A DNA stretch of 64,000 bases from Ottowia massiliensis (GTDB lineage Bacteria > Pseudomonadota > Gammaproteobacteria > Burkholderiales > Burkholderiaceae_C), in assembly GCF_900240305.1 (NCBI RefSeq), contig NZ_LT964854.1, forward strand, positions 186,001 through 250,000. The letters are read 5' to 3'. Of this stretch, positions 15,261 through 23,246 are shown piece by piece. Position 1 is the stretch's first letter, and every line of letters begins with the position of its first letter. The position numbers and the translations under genes are program-made. A model generated the notes under the pieces. It was not told where the DNA came from, did not search any database, and saw only the letters and a list, made by a program, of their open reading frames with translations.

Positions 15261-17099
15261 TTATTGGCTCAGGGGCGGCGTGGCGGCCATCACTTCTTCC
15301 AGTGTGGTCACGCCTTCGGCCACGCGCAGGGCGCCGGCCAGGCGCAGGGGGCGCATGCCGTCGGCCACGGCCTGCTTGCGCAGCTCGGCAAGGACGCCGC
15401 CGTGCTGCACTTTGGCCTGGAATTCCTCGCTGACGGTGAGCAGCTCGTGCAGGCCCAGGCGGCCCTTGAAGCCGGTCATGCGGCACTCCACGCAGCCTAC
15501 GGGCTTGTACAGGTGCGGCTCGGCGTTGAGTTTCCAGGGGCGGATGGCTTCCTTGAGCAGTTCGACGGCGTGCGGGTCTTCATTGGGCTGGCGGCACAGC
15601 GGGCAGAGGGTGCGCACCAGGCGCTGCGCCAGCACGCCCAGGATGGTGGCGCTGAGCAGGTAGGCCGGCACGCCCAGCTCCATCAGGCGGGTGAGGGCGC
15701 TGGGGGCGTCGTTGGTGTGCAAGGTGCTGAACACCAGGTGGCCGGTGAGGGCGGCCTGCACGGCCATTTCGGCGGTTTCCAGGTCGCGGATTTCGCCAAT
15801 CATGATGATGTCCGGGTCTTGCCGCATGAGCGCACGCAGGCCCTCGGCAAAGCTGAAGTCGATGGCCGGCTGCACTTGCGTCTGGTTGAAGGCCGGTTCG
15901 ATCATTTCGATGGGGTCTTCAATGGTGCTGACATTCACTTCTTCAGTGGCCACGCGCTTGAGGGTGGAATACAGCGTGGTGGTTTTGCCGCTGCCGGTGG
16001 GGCCGGTGACGAGGATGATGCCGTAGGGGCGGGCGATGAGCGCTTCCCAGCGCGCGGCGTCGTAGCGGGCAAAGCCCAGGGCTTCGAGCGACTTGGAGGC
16101 CGATTCGGGGTCGAAGATGCGCATCACCAGCTTTTCGCCAAAGGCGGTGGGCAGGGTTGAGAGGCGCATTTCCACTTCCTGCCCGGCGGGGTTGCGGGTT
16201 TTGATGCGGCCGTCCAGCGGGCGGCGCTTTTCCACCACGTCCATGCGGCCCAGCAGCTTGATGCGCGCGGTCATGGCGGCCAGCACGGCCAGCGGGGCCT
16301 GATAGACGGGGTGCAGCACGCCGTCGATGCGAAAGCGGATCACGCCCTGGTCGCGCCTTGGCTCCAGGTGAATGTCGCTGGCGCGCTGGTCAAAGGCGTA
16401 TTGCCACAGCCAGTCCACCACCTGCACCACGCCCTGGTCGTTGGCGTCGAGCTGCTTGTTGCTGCGGCCCAGCTCCACCAGCTGCTCGAAGCTGGCGGTG
16501 GCCGAGACGCCGCCGCTGGACTTTTGCACGGCGCGCACGGTTTTGGCCAGCGCGAAGAATTCAGCCGTGTAGCGGCGGATGTCCGCCGGGTTGGCCACCA
16601 CGCGGCGCACCATGCGCTTGCTCTGGCGCTCCACTTCGGCCACCCAGTCGGTGATGAACGGCTCGCTGGTGGCCACCACCACTTCGCCGCTGGTCACCTG
16701 CACGGGCAGCACCTTGTGGCGCTCGGCGTAGGCGGCGCTCATGGTTTCGGCCACTTTGCCGACTTCCACCTTGAGCGGGTCAATGCGCAGGTAGCCCAGG
16801 CGCGCGCGCCCGGCCAGGTATTCGGTCAGGCGCTCCACGTCCATCACGTTGCCCTGCGCGTCGGTCACGCCAATGGCGGCCAGGCGCACCAGCGCGTGCT
16901 GCGAGCTTTCGGCCTGGCCGATGCGGGCCACAGTGCGCTCGGCTTCTTCGTTGGTGATCACGCCGTCCTGGCGCATCCACTCGATGAGGTGGCGCCATTG
17001 CAGCGGGCCGCTGTAGTACTCGGGGTCTGGCGCGGCGGCAAAAGCGTGCTGGGCGTGGTGATGGCGGAGTGCGTGAGGAACGGGCGGCGGGGTGGTCAT
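15261..17099 (-). CDS. GspE/PilB-type secretion or pilus assembly ATPase
   Basis: 612 residues. This hexameric AAA-like ATPase family powers type II secretion or type IV pilus extension at the inner membrane. Domains in order: an N-terminal MshEN-type region (about 30-200), the N2 domain with ASDIHLEP (about 240), then the core with Walker A GPTGSGKTT (about 366), the Asp box, Walker B PDIIMIGEIRD, His box LHTNDAPSALTRL, and a zinc motif from the CPLC and CVEC pairs. Length is standard. No gsp or pil genes flank it, so it is an orphan whose partner apparatus must be encoded elsewhere. It is followed upstream by repeats. Confidence 0.9.
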   Translation of the reverse strand: MTTPPPVPHALRHHHAQHAFAAAPDPEYYSGPLQWRHLIEWMRQDGVITNEEAERTVARIGQAESSQHALVRLAAIGVTDAQGNVMDVERLTEYLAGRARLGYLRIDPLKVEVGKVAETMSAAYAERHKVLPVQVTSGEVVVATSEPFITDWVAEVERQSKRMVRRVVANPADIRRYTAEFFALAKTVRAVQKSSGGVSATASFEQLVELGRSNKQLDANDQGVVQVVDWLWQYAFDQRASDIHLEPRRDQGVIRFRIDGVLHPVYQAPLAVLAAMTARIKLLGRMDVVEKRRPLDGRIKTRNPAGQEVEMRLSTLPTAFGEKLVMRIFDPESASKSLEALGFARYDAARWEALIARPYGIILVTGPTGSGKTTTLYSTLKRVATEEVNVSTIEDPIEMIEPAFNQTQVQPAIDFSFAEGLRALMRQDPDIIMIGEIRDLETAEMAVQAALTGHLVFSTLHTNDAPSALTRLMELGVPAYLLSATILGVLAQRLVRTLCPLCRQPNEDPHAVELLKEAIRPWKLNAEPHLYKPVGCVECRMTGFKGRLGLHELLTVSEEFQAKVQHGGVLAELRKQAVADGMRPLRLAGALRVAEGVTTLEEVMAATPPLSQ

Positions 17100-17134
17100 G
17101 GCATTGGGCAGGGCAAAACGCGCGGCGCGGGCAT

Positions 17135-17312
17135 CAGTGTCTGTTCAGCATCTGGCCGCAAAGGGCGGCGGATCGGGCGGATCGGCGGATCGGGATGGGC
17201 TGCAAAGCGCCATCCGCAGACGGGCCTTGCCGCCTGCTGGAGGCTTGCAAGGCCCGCGAGCGCCCGGCTCCGCGCTTTTCGCACCCACGGGCAGGCTTTG
17301 GGCAGGTTCGCA
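17135..17312 (+). repeat. Family-2 (MITE-like) repeat, full-length copy
   Basis: Runs from GTCTGTTCAGCATCTGGCCG through GGGATGGGCTGCAAAGCGCC and GGCTTGCAAGGCCCGCGAGC to CGCACCCACGGGCAGGCTTT. About 175 bp. Contains a duplicated GGCGGATCGG stretch at 17167-17195. Confidence 0.7.
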
Positions 17313-17313
17313 G

Positions 17314-17397
17314 AAAGAGGAGCAAATTCAAGGGGGTCAAAAACGGCTTTCGCGCACTATCCACTAGGACATCATGCTATCAATCAGGGAGCGAAAA
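17314..17397 (-). repeat. Family-1 dispersed repeat, copy 4
   Basis: Minus orientation: GAGGAGCAAATTCAAGGGGG at the left and CACTAGGACATCATGCTATC at the right, a good match to the consensus core. It abuts the family-2 copy, so the whole 17100-17441 gap is made of repeats. Confidence 0.8.
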
Positions 17398-17441
17398 CAG
17401 GCGCGCTCCAGCCATGCGCGCCTGCCAGCAAGGCCAGCAGC

Positions 17442-18209
17442 TTACTTCTCCACCGGCTTGAGCCACTTGAGCCACTGCGGCGCGGGCAGCCCCCAGCGCT
17501 GGCGGATTTCTTCGGCGCGCGCGGCCAGCGCCTCGCGCGAGGGGCGGGTGGGCGCGCGCTCGGCCAGCACCACGGTGTTGCCCTCGCGCGTGGGCTTGAA
17601 GGCCCAGAGGGCGCGCGCGCCAAAGGCTTCGCCCATGCGCGCCAGGCTGCGCGTGTAGCTGGATGAGCGGCCAAACAGGTTCACGCTCATCACGCCGTGG
17701 GCGGTGAGCAGGCGGCGGCAGTCGGCATAGAACGCAGTGCTGTCCAGCACGGGGGCGGCGGCTTCGTGGTCATACAAATCGACTTGCAGCGCGTCCACCG
17801 TGCCCAGCCACTCTTCGCGGCGGATTTCCTCGGCGGCATCAGCCAGCACCACGCGCAGGGTGGGGCCGTCTTCCGGCAGGCGAAACCAGTGGCGGCACAC
17901 GGCCAGCACTTGCGGGTTCAGCTCGATGGCCGTGGTGCACATGCCCACCTGCTTGCAGCAGAACTTGGTTAGCGCGCCTGCGCCCAGGCCCAGCTGCATG
18001 GCGTGGCCTTGCACGGCGTCGTCCAGATCGGGCGCGAGCAGCATCCAGCCCATCATGCGCTGCACGTATTCCAGCTCCAGCGCGTAGGGCTGGCGCAGGT
18101 TCATGCTGCCCTGCACCCAGGGCGTGCCCAGATGCAGGTGGCGCACCGGGCCATCTTCCGAAATGCTGACTTCGGGCAGGCCGCCGGCTCTGGCATCAGT
18201 CGCTGTCAT
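17442..18209 (-). CDS. Spermidine-synthase-like (aminopropyltransferase superfamily) protein
   Basis: 255 residues from the ATG at 18209, which overlaps the end of the flavin-reductase gene by 14 bases; the open frame continues upstream but is antisense to the coding sense of that gene. Rossmann signs are MQLGLGAGALTKFCCK, TAIELNPQVLAVCRHWF and ALQVDLYDHEAA, with the Asp of the DLYD box where polyamine synthases have their catalytic acid. It lacks the full N-terminal beta barrel of true SpeE. Enzyme activity is therefore uncertain. It forms a two-gene unit with the flavin reductase. Confidence 0.8.
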   Translation of the reverse strand: MTATDARAGGLPEVSISEDGPVRHLHLGTPWVQGSMNLRQPYALELEYVQRMMGWMLLAPDLDDAVQGHAMQLGLGAGALTKFCCKQVGMCTTAIELNPQVLAVCRHWFRLPEDGPTLRVVLADAAEEIRREEWLGTVDALQVDLYDHEAAAPVLDSTAFYADCRRLLTAHGVMSVNLFGRSSSYTRSLARMGEAFGARALWAFKPTREGNTVVLAERAPTRPSREALAARAEEIRQRWGLPAPQWLKWLKPVEK

Positions 18210-18792
18210 CAACCGGCTCCGTCTGGATGGATGCGCCCGTGGCGTAGAACTGCCCGCCCGCCACGTAGTGCAGGCTGCGCCACTCGGGCGCGCTTTCAAA
18301 TTGCCAGCGGCCCTGGCGAAAGGCGCGCTCATCCGCCCAGGCCGCCGTGATTTCGCCCATGAACAGGTCATACAGCAGCTCGTTGCGCTTTTCCGGCAGC
18401 ACGCGGCACGCCAGCCAGGCCGAGCAGCCCGCCACCAGCGGCGCGGGGCAGCCAGGCAAATCAAACAGCCGCGCGCCGGAGTGGGCGAGCTTTTGCGCGT
18501 CTGCATGCAGGCTGTGCGTGCCCAGCCAGCGCACCAGCGGCGCCTGCGCCGCCGTGGGCACCTGAATGACGAAGTGGCCGCTTTCCTCAATGAGCGCGCG
18601 CGTGGCCGCGCCTTTGTCAATCACCACGGAGAGCTTGTCAAAGTCCAGCACGCAGGCCCAGGCGGCGGCCATCACGTTCTGCCGGCCGCCGCTGCGCGCG
18701 GACACCAGCACCGTAGGGCCGTGATTGAGCAGCCGCACGGCCTTGGGCAAAGGCACAGGGGCGATGAAAGGGGGAAGCGGGGCGGATGGCAT
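18196..18792 (-). CDS. Flavin reductase family (FMN-binding split barrel) protein
   Basis: 198 residues from ATG 18792. The family binds FMN and often reduces free flavin for partner monooxygenases. It starts MPSAPLPPFIAPV and has the typical VLVSARSGGRQNVMAAAWAC strand (flavin phosphate site), DFDKLSVVIDKGAATRALIE and FVIQVPT. The late LYDLFMGEITAAW fits the fold's C-terminal strand. It overlaps the following aminopropyltransferase-like gene by 14 bases, which implies translational coupling. No monooxygenase partner is near. Confidence 0.85.
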   Translation of the reverse strand: MPSAPLPPFIAPVPLPKAVRLLNHGPTVLVSARSGGRQNVMAAAWACVLDFDKLSVVIDKGAATRALIEESGHFVIQVPTAAQAPLVRWLGTHSLHADAQKLAHSGARLFDLPGCPAPLVAGCSAWLACRVLPEKRNELLYDLFMGEITAAWADERAFRQGRWQFESAPEWRSLHYVAGGQFYATGASIQTEPVDDSD

Positions 18793-18991
18793 GGCCGTGA
18801 TGGAAAGAGCGAAGCGTGAAAGAAAAAGAACGCGCTGGCGGGCCGGAGCAATCGGCGCTGCGGAAAAGAGAGCGGCTTGCGCCGGACTGGCGGGCGCTGG
18901 CGGGCTTTGGGACGTTTTCAGGCGCTTCTGAACGCTGGAACCTGCCTGGCCGCCGCGCCCTGTTGCCGCCCGCCATGCGCCAAAAAACAAA

Positions 18992-19024
18992 CTGCCCGCG
19001 CCAGGGCGAAACAGGCGCGGGCAG
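18992..19024 (-). terminator. Rho-independent terminator of serA
   Basis: CTGCCCGCGCC and GGCGCGGGCAG form a perfect 11-bp stem; on the minus strand TTTGTTTTTTG follows. It lies 29 bases past the serA stop. Confidence 0.85.
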
Positions 19025-19052
19025 CTCGCGGGGGCAAGGCGCGCAGGCCGGA

Positions 19053-20282
19053 TCAGAACAGCACGCGCACGCGCATCGTGCCCGGCACGGCGCGCAGCTT
19101 GTCAATCACGCTGGCGGAAGCGCCCGCGTCCGTGTCAATCACCACGTAGCCCAGCGCGTCATCCGTTTGCAGGTACTGGGCGGCCACGTTGATCTTCGCG
19201 TCGGAGAAAACCTGGTTGATGGCCGACATCACGCCCGGCACGTTCTTGTGCACATGCAAGATGCGGTCGCGCCCCGGGTGCTCGGGCAGCGCCACTTCGG
19301 GAAAGTTCACCGAGGTGATGGTCGAGCCGTTGTCCGAATACTTCACCAGCTTTTCGGCCACTTCCAGGCCGATATTGGCCTGCGCTTCCATCGTGGAGCC
19401 GCCAATGTGCGGCGTGAGCAGCACATTGTCCAGCCCGCGCAGGGGCGACTGGAATTCGTCCTTGTTGGACTTCGGCTCGGACGGAAACACATCCACCGCC
19501 GCACCCAGCAGCTTGCCCGACTTGATGGCTTGCGCCAGCGGCTCGATTTCCACCACCGTGCCGCGCGAGGCGTTGATGAAAATGGCGCCCGGCTTGAGCG
19601 CCGCAATCTCCTTGGCGCCAATCATCCAGCGCGTGGAAGGCAGGTCCGGCACATGCAGCGAAACGATGTCGCACTGGCCCAGCAAATCGTGCAGATTGCC
19701 CACCGGCTGCGCATTGCCCAGCGGCAGCTTGGCCACCACGTCATAAAACAGCACGTTCATGCCCAGCGACTCGGCCAGCACCGAAAGCTGCGAGCCAATG
19801 GAGCCGTAGCCCACGATGCCCAGCGTTTTGCCGCGCGCTTCGTACGAATTCGTGGCCGATTTCATCCAGCCGCCGCGATGCGCCGCCGCGTTTTTTTCGG
19901 GAATGCCGCGCAGCAGCAAGATGGCCTCGGCCAGCACCAGCTCGGCCACCGAACGCGTGTTGGAATAAGGCGCGTTGAACACCGCCACGCCCTTGTGGCG
20001 CGCCGCCTCCAGATCAATCTGGTTGGTGCCTATGCAAAACGCGCCCACGGCCACCAGCTTTTGCGCCGCCGCCAGCGCCTCGGCGTTCAGCTGCGTGCGC
20101 GAGCGCAGGCCCACAAAGTGCGCATCGGCAATCTTTTCTTTCAGCTCATCGCCTTGCAGCGCGCCTGGCAGCGTCTCCACATTGGTGTAGCCAGCGTTCT
20201 TGAGCACTTCTACTGCCGAAGGGTGTATGCCTTCGAGCAACAGGAATTTGATCTTGCTTTTGTCCAGCGACGTCTTGCTCAT
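19053..20282 (-). CDS. serA: D-3-phosphoglycerate dehydrogenase
   Basis: SerA oxidises 3-phosphoglycerate to 3-phosphohydroxypyruvate, the first step of serine synthesis. 409 residues from ATG 20282, essentially the length of the E. coli enzyme. Marks: IGTNQIDLEAA, the NAD loop GYGSIGSQ (158-165), the catalytic Arg in FINASRGT, Glu in DVFPSEPKS and the PHIGGST His, plus a C-terminal ACT domain (from about 335, KNVPGVMSAINQVFSD) that in the family binds serine for feedback control. It has a strong terminator after it and a hairpin 29 bases before its start codon. Confidence 0.95.
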   Translation of the reverse strand: MSKTSLDKSKIKFLLLEGIHPSAVEVLKNAGYTNVETLPGALQGDELKEKIADAHFVGLRSRTQLNAEALAAAQKLVAVGAFCIGTNQIDLEAARHKGVAVFNAPYSNTRSVAELVLAEAILLLRGIPEKNAAAHRGGWMKSATNSYEARGKTLGIVGYGSIGSQLSVLAESLGMNVLFYDVVAKLPLGNAQPVGNLHDLLGQCDIVSLHVPDLPSTRWMIGAKEIAALKPGAIFINASRGTVVEIEPLAQAIKSGKLLGAAVDVFPSEPKSNKDEFQSPLRGLDNVLLTPHIGGSTMEAQANIGLEVAEKLVKYSDNGSTITSVNFPEVALPEHPGRDRILHVHKNVPGVMSAINQVFSDAKINVAAQYLQTDDALGYVVIDTDAGASASVIDKLRAVPGTMRVRVLF

Positions 20283-20315
20283 GATGTGACCTAGCCTTTG
20301 AAGTGGGATGAAACG

Positions 20316-20351
20316 AAAAAGGGGCGGCGGATTCAACTGAACCGCCGCCCC
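20316..20351 (-). terminator. GC-rich hairpin with T-run in front of serA
   Basis: GGGGCGGCGG (20321-20330) pairs with CCGCCGCCCC (20342-20351); on the minus strand the stem is followed by TTTTTC. It sits about 33 bases upstream of the serA start. It either ends transcription from the upstream gene or acts within the serA leader. Confidence 0.7.
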
Positions 20352-20419
20352 GGCAGACAAGCGCGGGATGCTAGCACCAACGCCTGAAATAGCCTGACAC
20401 GCGCCAGCCCGTCTGCGTT

Positions 20420-20572
20420 CAAACTCTGTTGATGGCCTGGCCGCGAGAGGCAAAAGTGCAGATCAGGGCTATCTGCAAGGTGCAAACCGCTGATGGGCTT
20501 TACTGTCCGCTTGCTGCCCGACGAGGCGTTTGCAACGCCCACGTGCAGATTACGAAACAGGCTCTCAACGCC
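20420..20572 (+). repeat. Family-2 repeat, diverged copy
   Basis: Contains TGGCCTGGCCGCGAGAGGCAAAA, then CTGCAAGGTGCAAACCGCTGATGGGC, TGCCCGACGAGGCGTTTGC and ends near GAAACAGGCTCTCAAC. Order of blocks matches the full copies at 17135 and 23058. Confidence 0.6.
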
Positions 20573-21023
20573 CAGCCAGAGGCGATAAGGTGAAATAGCC
20601 CAGCAAATAGCGCCCTTCCTCATCAATCGGCTGCTCGCTCATGGCAAGGGCTTCGGCCCGCTGGCCTTTGCCATCCAGCCAAAGCTCCAGCAAGTCTTTG
20701 CCTACGCGGCGGCCCTTAATTTCCTGTCGGGTACCGTTCCAGTCCCTGGCCGCAGCGTCTGCCTGCTTGACATAGGCCACCCAAGTGCCGGGGGTCAGGA
20801 AAAAACGGCGCGATTTGATGGCATAGGCGTGGCCCAAAAAGGCCATTGCTTCATCTTCCAGACGGCTGGCTGCTTCCGAAAAATGGCTCGCGTCAGACTC
20901 TTGCAGAAAAGAAAAGGGAGGTGGATTTGACATGGTATCGATATCTGCTGCCCAGGTTGCTGCACCCAAAAATAAACAGGTCATCACGCCAGCATTGCGT
21001 AGAAATTTCTTCAACCAATTCAT
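20565..21023 (-). CDS. Small secreted hypothetical protein
   Basis: 152 residues from ATG 21023 (GGGG a few bases upstream). A clear signal peptide, LKKFLRNAGVMTCLFLGAATWAA style, ends in an AxA site near residue 25. The mature part is charged and helical (DASHFSEAASRLEDEAMAFLGHAY) followed by strands (FFLTPGTWVAYVKQ, LLGYFTLSPL). I do not recognise the family. Its 3' end runs into a family-2 repeat, so the C-terminus may be altered. It is next to, and on the same strand as, the calpain-like pseudogene, and could have been its partner, but this is a guess. Confidence 0.6.
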   Translation of the reverse strand: MNWLKKFLRNAGVMTCLFLGAATWAADIDTMSNPPPFSFLQESDASHFSEAASRLEDEAMAFLGHAYAIKSRRFFLTPGTWVAYVKQADAAARDWNGTRQEIKGRRVGKDLLELWLDGKGQRAEALAMSEQPIDEEGRYLLGYFTLSPLAGR

Positions 21024-21071
21024 TTCAACCCCATATCAATATATTCAATCCCCGTCCTCCTATCATATTTC

Positions 21072-21804
21072 TCATTCAACAAAAGAATCACCACTGTCAA
21101 CCGGTATATTTTCATTCACAAGACTCGAATTATTGCGTTGCCAAGGATTCCGCAAACGAAATACAGCCTCGTCATTTTGATCAAAACGAACTCCATCCAC
21201 CACATAGACATGGTTATCCACCAAATCATCCTGCGGAGCGTTCTTGTCACAAAATAAGCAACGAAAAACCAATTTGATATATATTCCAGGTCTGTTGACA
21301 AAGTAACAGGGCACCCTTCTTGCAAGGCTTGCCTGACACGCGCTTCAATACTCTTGGTTTCCCTATTGCAAACGCTTGATCTCGAGAAATACCATCACCT
21401 CGCGCCCTTGTGATCGTCTGCATGGCTTCTCTTGCCTTGCCACCTTCATCTATATCCTTCTTCCAAGGCGCCTCCTCTTAATTTAGCGTAAGCAACTTCC
21501 ATTACAGACAGCCATACAGGCGTGTCAAATTTACCATTGCCAAGTCAAAACTCTAAAATAAAATTGTCAGTTTCATGACTATAAGAAATAGAACTCTGGA
21601 TTTGATCTGGAGACCGGTCGGCTACAGCTCCAGCATTAGCAATGAAAAGCAATATCCAATACGATCCTGCTGGATATTATCAGCAGAAGGCCTGCCAGAC
21701 ACTCCATACAAATCAGCGGCGCCATAAAAACGTTCATTTTCCAGAGTAGGTGCCACGGGAGGGATAGGGTGACTCCCTTCTCCACGCGCCGCTACATTGG
21801 ACAA
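21072..21804 (-). pseudogene. Calpain-like (C2 family) cysteine protease, frameshifted remnant
   Basis: Reading the minus strand and switching frames recovers the calpain order. First comes SADNIQQDRIGYCFSL (active-site Cys; usual GDCYF), then AVADRSPDQIQSSI, then GKFDTPVWLSVMEVAYAKL, then VRQALQEGCPVTLST, then HVYVVDGVRFDQ...VFRLRNPW with the catalytic His and Asn. These pieces are in at least three frames and are split by stops (for example around 21553 and 21449). It is AT-rich. Catalytic residues survive, but the Asp before Cys is Tyr. A dead gene from an acquired peptidase or toxin. Confidence 0.75.
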
Positions 21805-22013
21805 ACCAGAACCAAGCTGATTAAGCCGGTGGGTGTCACGTCAGTGGCTGAAGGTGTTGCAGATCTGTTTTCATTGCGGCGGTCTTGGGGAAGCACACCA
21901 CTGGCAGCAGTAGCTTGTACATGGAAGATGGCATGGATCATGTCTCGAGTGCTGTGCTGACAGGATGCTTTTTTGTTCTTCCCGACAAGCGTTTGCCACT
22001 GCTCGTCGTTCAT
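21792..22013 (-). pseudogene. Possible transposase N-terminal remnant, second copy
   Basis: Starts MNDEQWQTLVGKNKKAS and is preceded in frame by LND. The LNDMNDEQWxxLxGK pattern parallels VPNDMSDMQWLVLAK at 12949. The remaining residues look random. Possibly the scar of an IS5-like element next to the calpain remnant. Confidence 0.3.
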
Positions 22014-22106
22014 ATCGTTTAGGCATATGAAGTGCTATCAATCTAGGCTTTGAGAACAGTCTCTCAAGCCCGCCCAGCCCGCCTTTAACGAGCTGGGTGG
22101 AAAGCC

Positions 22107-22283
22107 ATGACAGGCACAGGCGGCAACATCGGCATGACCGCCGTGGCCCGCACGCCCAATGTGCGGGTGATGAATGCCGTGGCCGCCTGGCGGGCGAAGA
22201 TCGCCAGCGCAGCCGGTCTGATCGCTCATGCCCGCGTCAACCCCGAACAGCTTGGCAGGCGGACTTCAACATTGACAACCTGA
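22107..22283 (+). other. Short unassigned frame
   Basis: ATG at 22107 opens a 58-residue frame beginning MTGTGGNIGMTAVARTPNV and including AWRAKIASAAGLIAHARVNP. The residue mix looks coding rather than random, so it may be a piece of a lost gene. I cannot name it. A 3' end of a family-2 repeat lies just before it (22050-22075). Confidence 0.3.
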
Positions 22284-22361
22284 CCCGCGCAGCAGCGTTT
22301 TGCCGCCCTTTGCCACACCCTTTGGCCGCTGCTCTTCACGGGCAGGCTATGGGCAGATCGC

Positions 22362-23033
22362 TCAATCAAACTGCAAGGTACGCACGCCCTGCTGCGTGGC
22401 GAGCAGACAGCAGCTGGCCTTTTGGCGGGCGAACACGCCGACGGTGACCACGCCGGGCCACTGGCTGGTTTCGTTTTCAAAGGCCAGCGGGTCGGTGATG
22501 CGCAGGCCCCGCACGTCCAGGATGTGCAGGCCGTTGTCGGTCACGTAGGGCTGGCCGCCACTCATGCGCAGCGCGGCCTGGCCGCCCAGGGCGGCGAACT
22601 GGCGGGCCAGGCGCGCGGCGGCCATGGGGATGATTTCCACCGGCAGGGGAAAGCGCCCCAGCGTGTCCACCTGCTTGGAAGCATCGGCAATGCAGATGAA
22701 GCGCCTGGCTTGCGCGGCCACGATTTTTTCGCGCGTGAGGGCGCCGCCGCCGCCTTTGAGCATGTGGCCGCGCGGGTCGATTTCGTCCGCGCCGTCGATG
22801 TACACGGCCAGCTCGCCGGCCTGCTCCAGCGGCACGACGGCAATGCCCGCCGCGCGCAGCAAGGCCGTGCTGGCTTCGGAGCTGGAGACGGCGCGAATGG
22901 CGGCATGGGCTGCAGCAAGGGCGGCGATGAATTTGTTCACGGTGGAGCCGGTGCCCACGCCGATGAGCGCGCCCGCTGGCACGTATTGCAGGGCGGCCTG
23001 GCCGACGAGGGTTTTCAATTCATCCTGTGTCAT
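22362..23033 (-). CDS. rpiA: Ribose-5-phosphate isomerase A
   Basis: RpiA interconverts ribose 5-phosphate and ribulose 5-phosphate in the pentose phosphate pathway. 223 residues from ATG 23033. All three signature loops are present: GVGTGSTVNKFI (phosphate loop, about 25), the YIDGADEID acidic loop (about 80) and LKGGGGALTREKIVA (about 93). Length is standard. Single gene, divergent from pyrD across a family-2 repeat. Confidence 0.95.
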   Translation of the reverse strand: MTQDELKTLVGQAALQYVPAGALIGVGTGSTVNKFIAALAAAHAAIRAVSSSEASTALLRAAGIAVVPLEQAGELAVYIDGADEIDPRGHMLKGGGGALTREKIVAAQARRFICIADASKQVDTLGRFPLPVEIIPMAAARLARQFAALGGQAALRMSGGQPYVTDNGLHILDVRGLRITDPLAFENETSQWPGVVTVGVFARQKASCCLLATQQGVRTLQFD

Positions 23034-23057
23034 TTTGGGAAAATGTGCCGTTTATCA

Positions 23058-23226
23058 GAGCACGTTCAGAGTCTGGCCGTGAGGGGCGAAAGCGCGAAAT
23101 CGGGATGGGCTGCAAGGTACAAACCGAAGACGGACAGGCCTTGTGGTCTAGCAAGGATTCGCAACGCCGCAGACCGCCTGAGTCCGCACTTTCTGCATCC
23201 ACGCCCAAGCTCTGAACAGTTTCTTA
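23058..23226 (+). repeat. Family-2 (MITE-like) repeat, full-length copy with inverted ends
   Basis: GAGCACGTTCAGAGTCTGGC starts it and AAGCTCTGAACAGTTTC ends it. The interior has ATCGGGATGGGCTGCAAGG and CCGCAGACCGCCTGAGTCCG. It fills nearly the whole rpiA-pyrD gap, so it must overlap both promoters. Confidence 0.7.
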
Positions 23227-23246
23227 ATGTTTTCTGATTATCCAAA

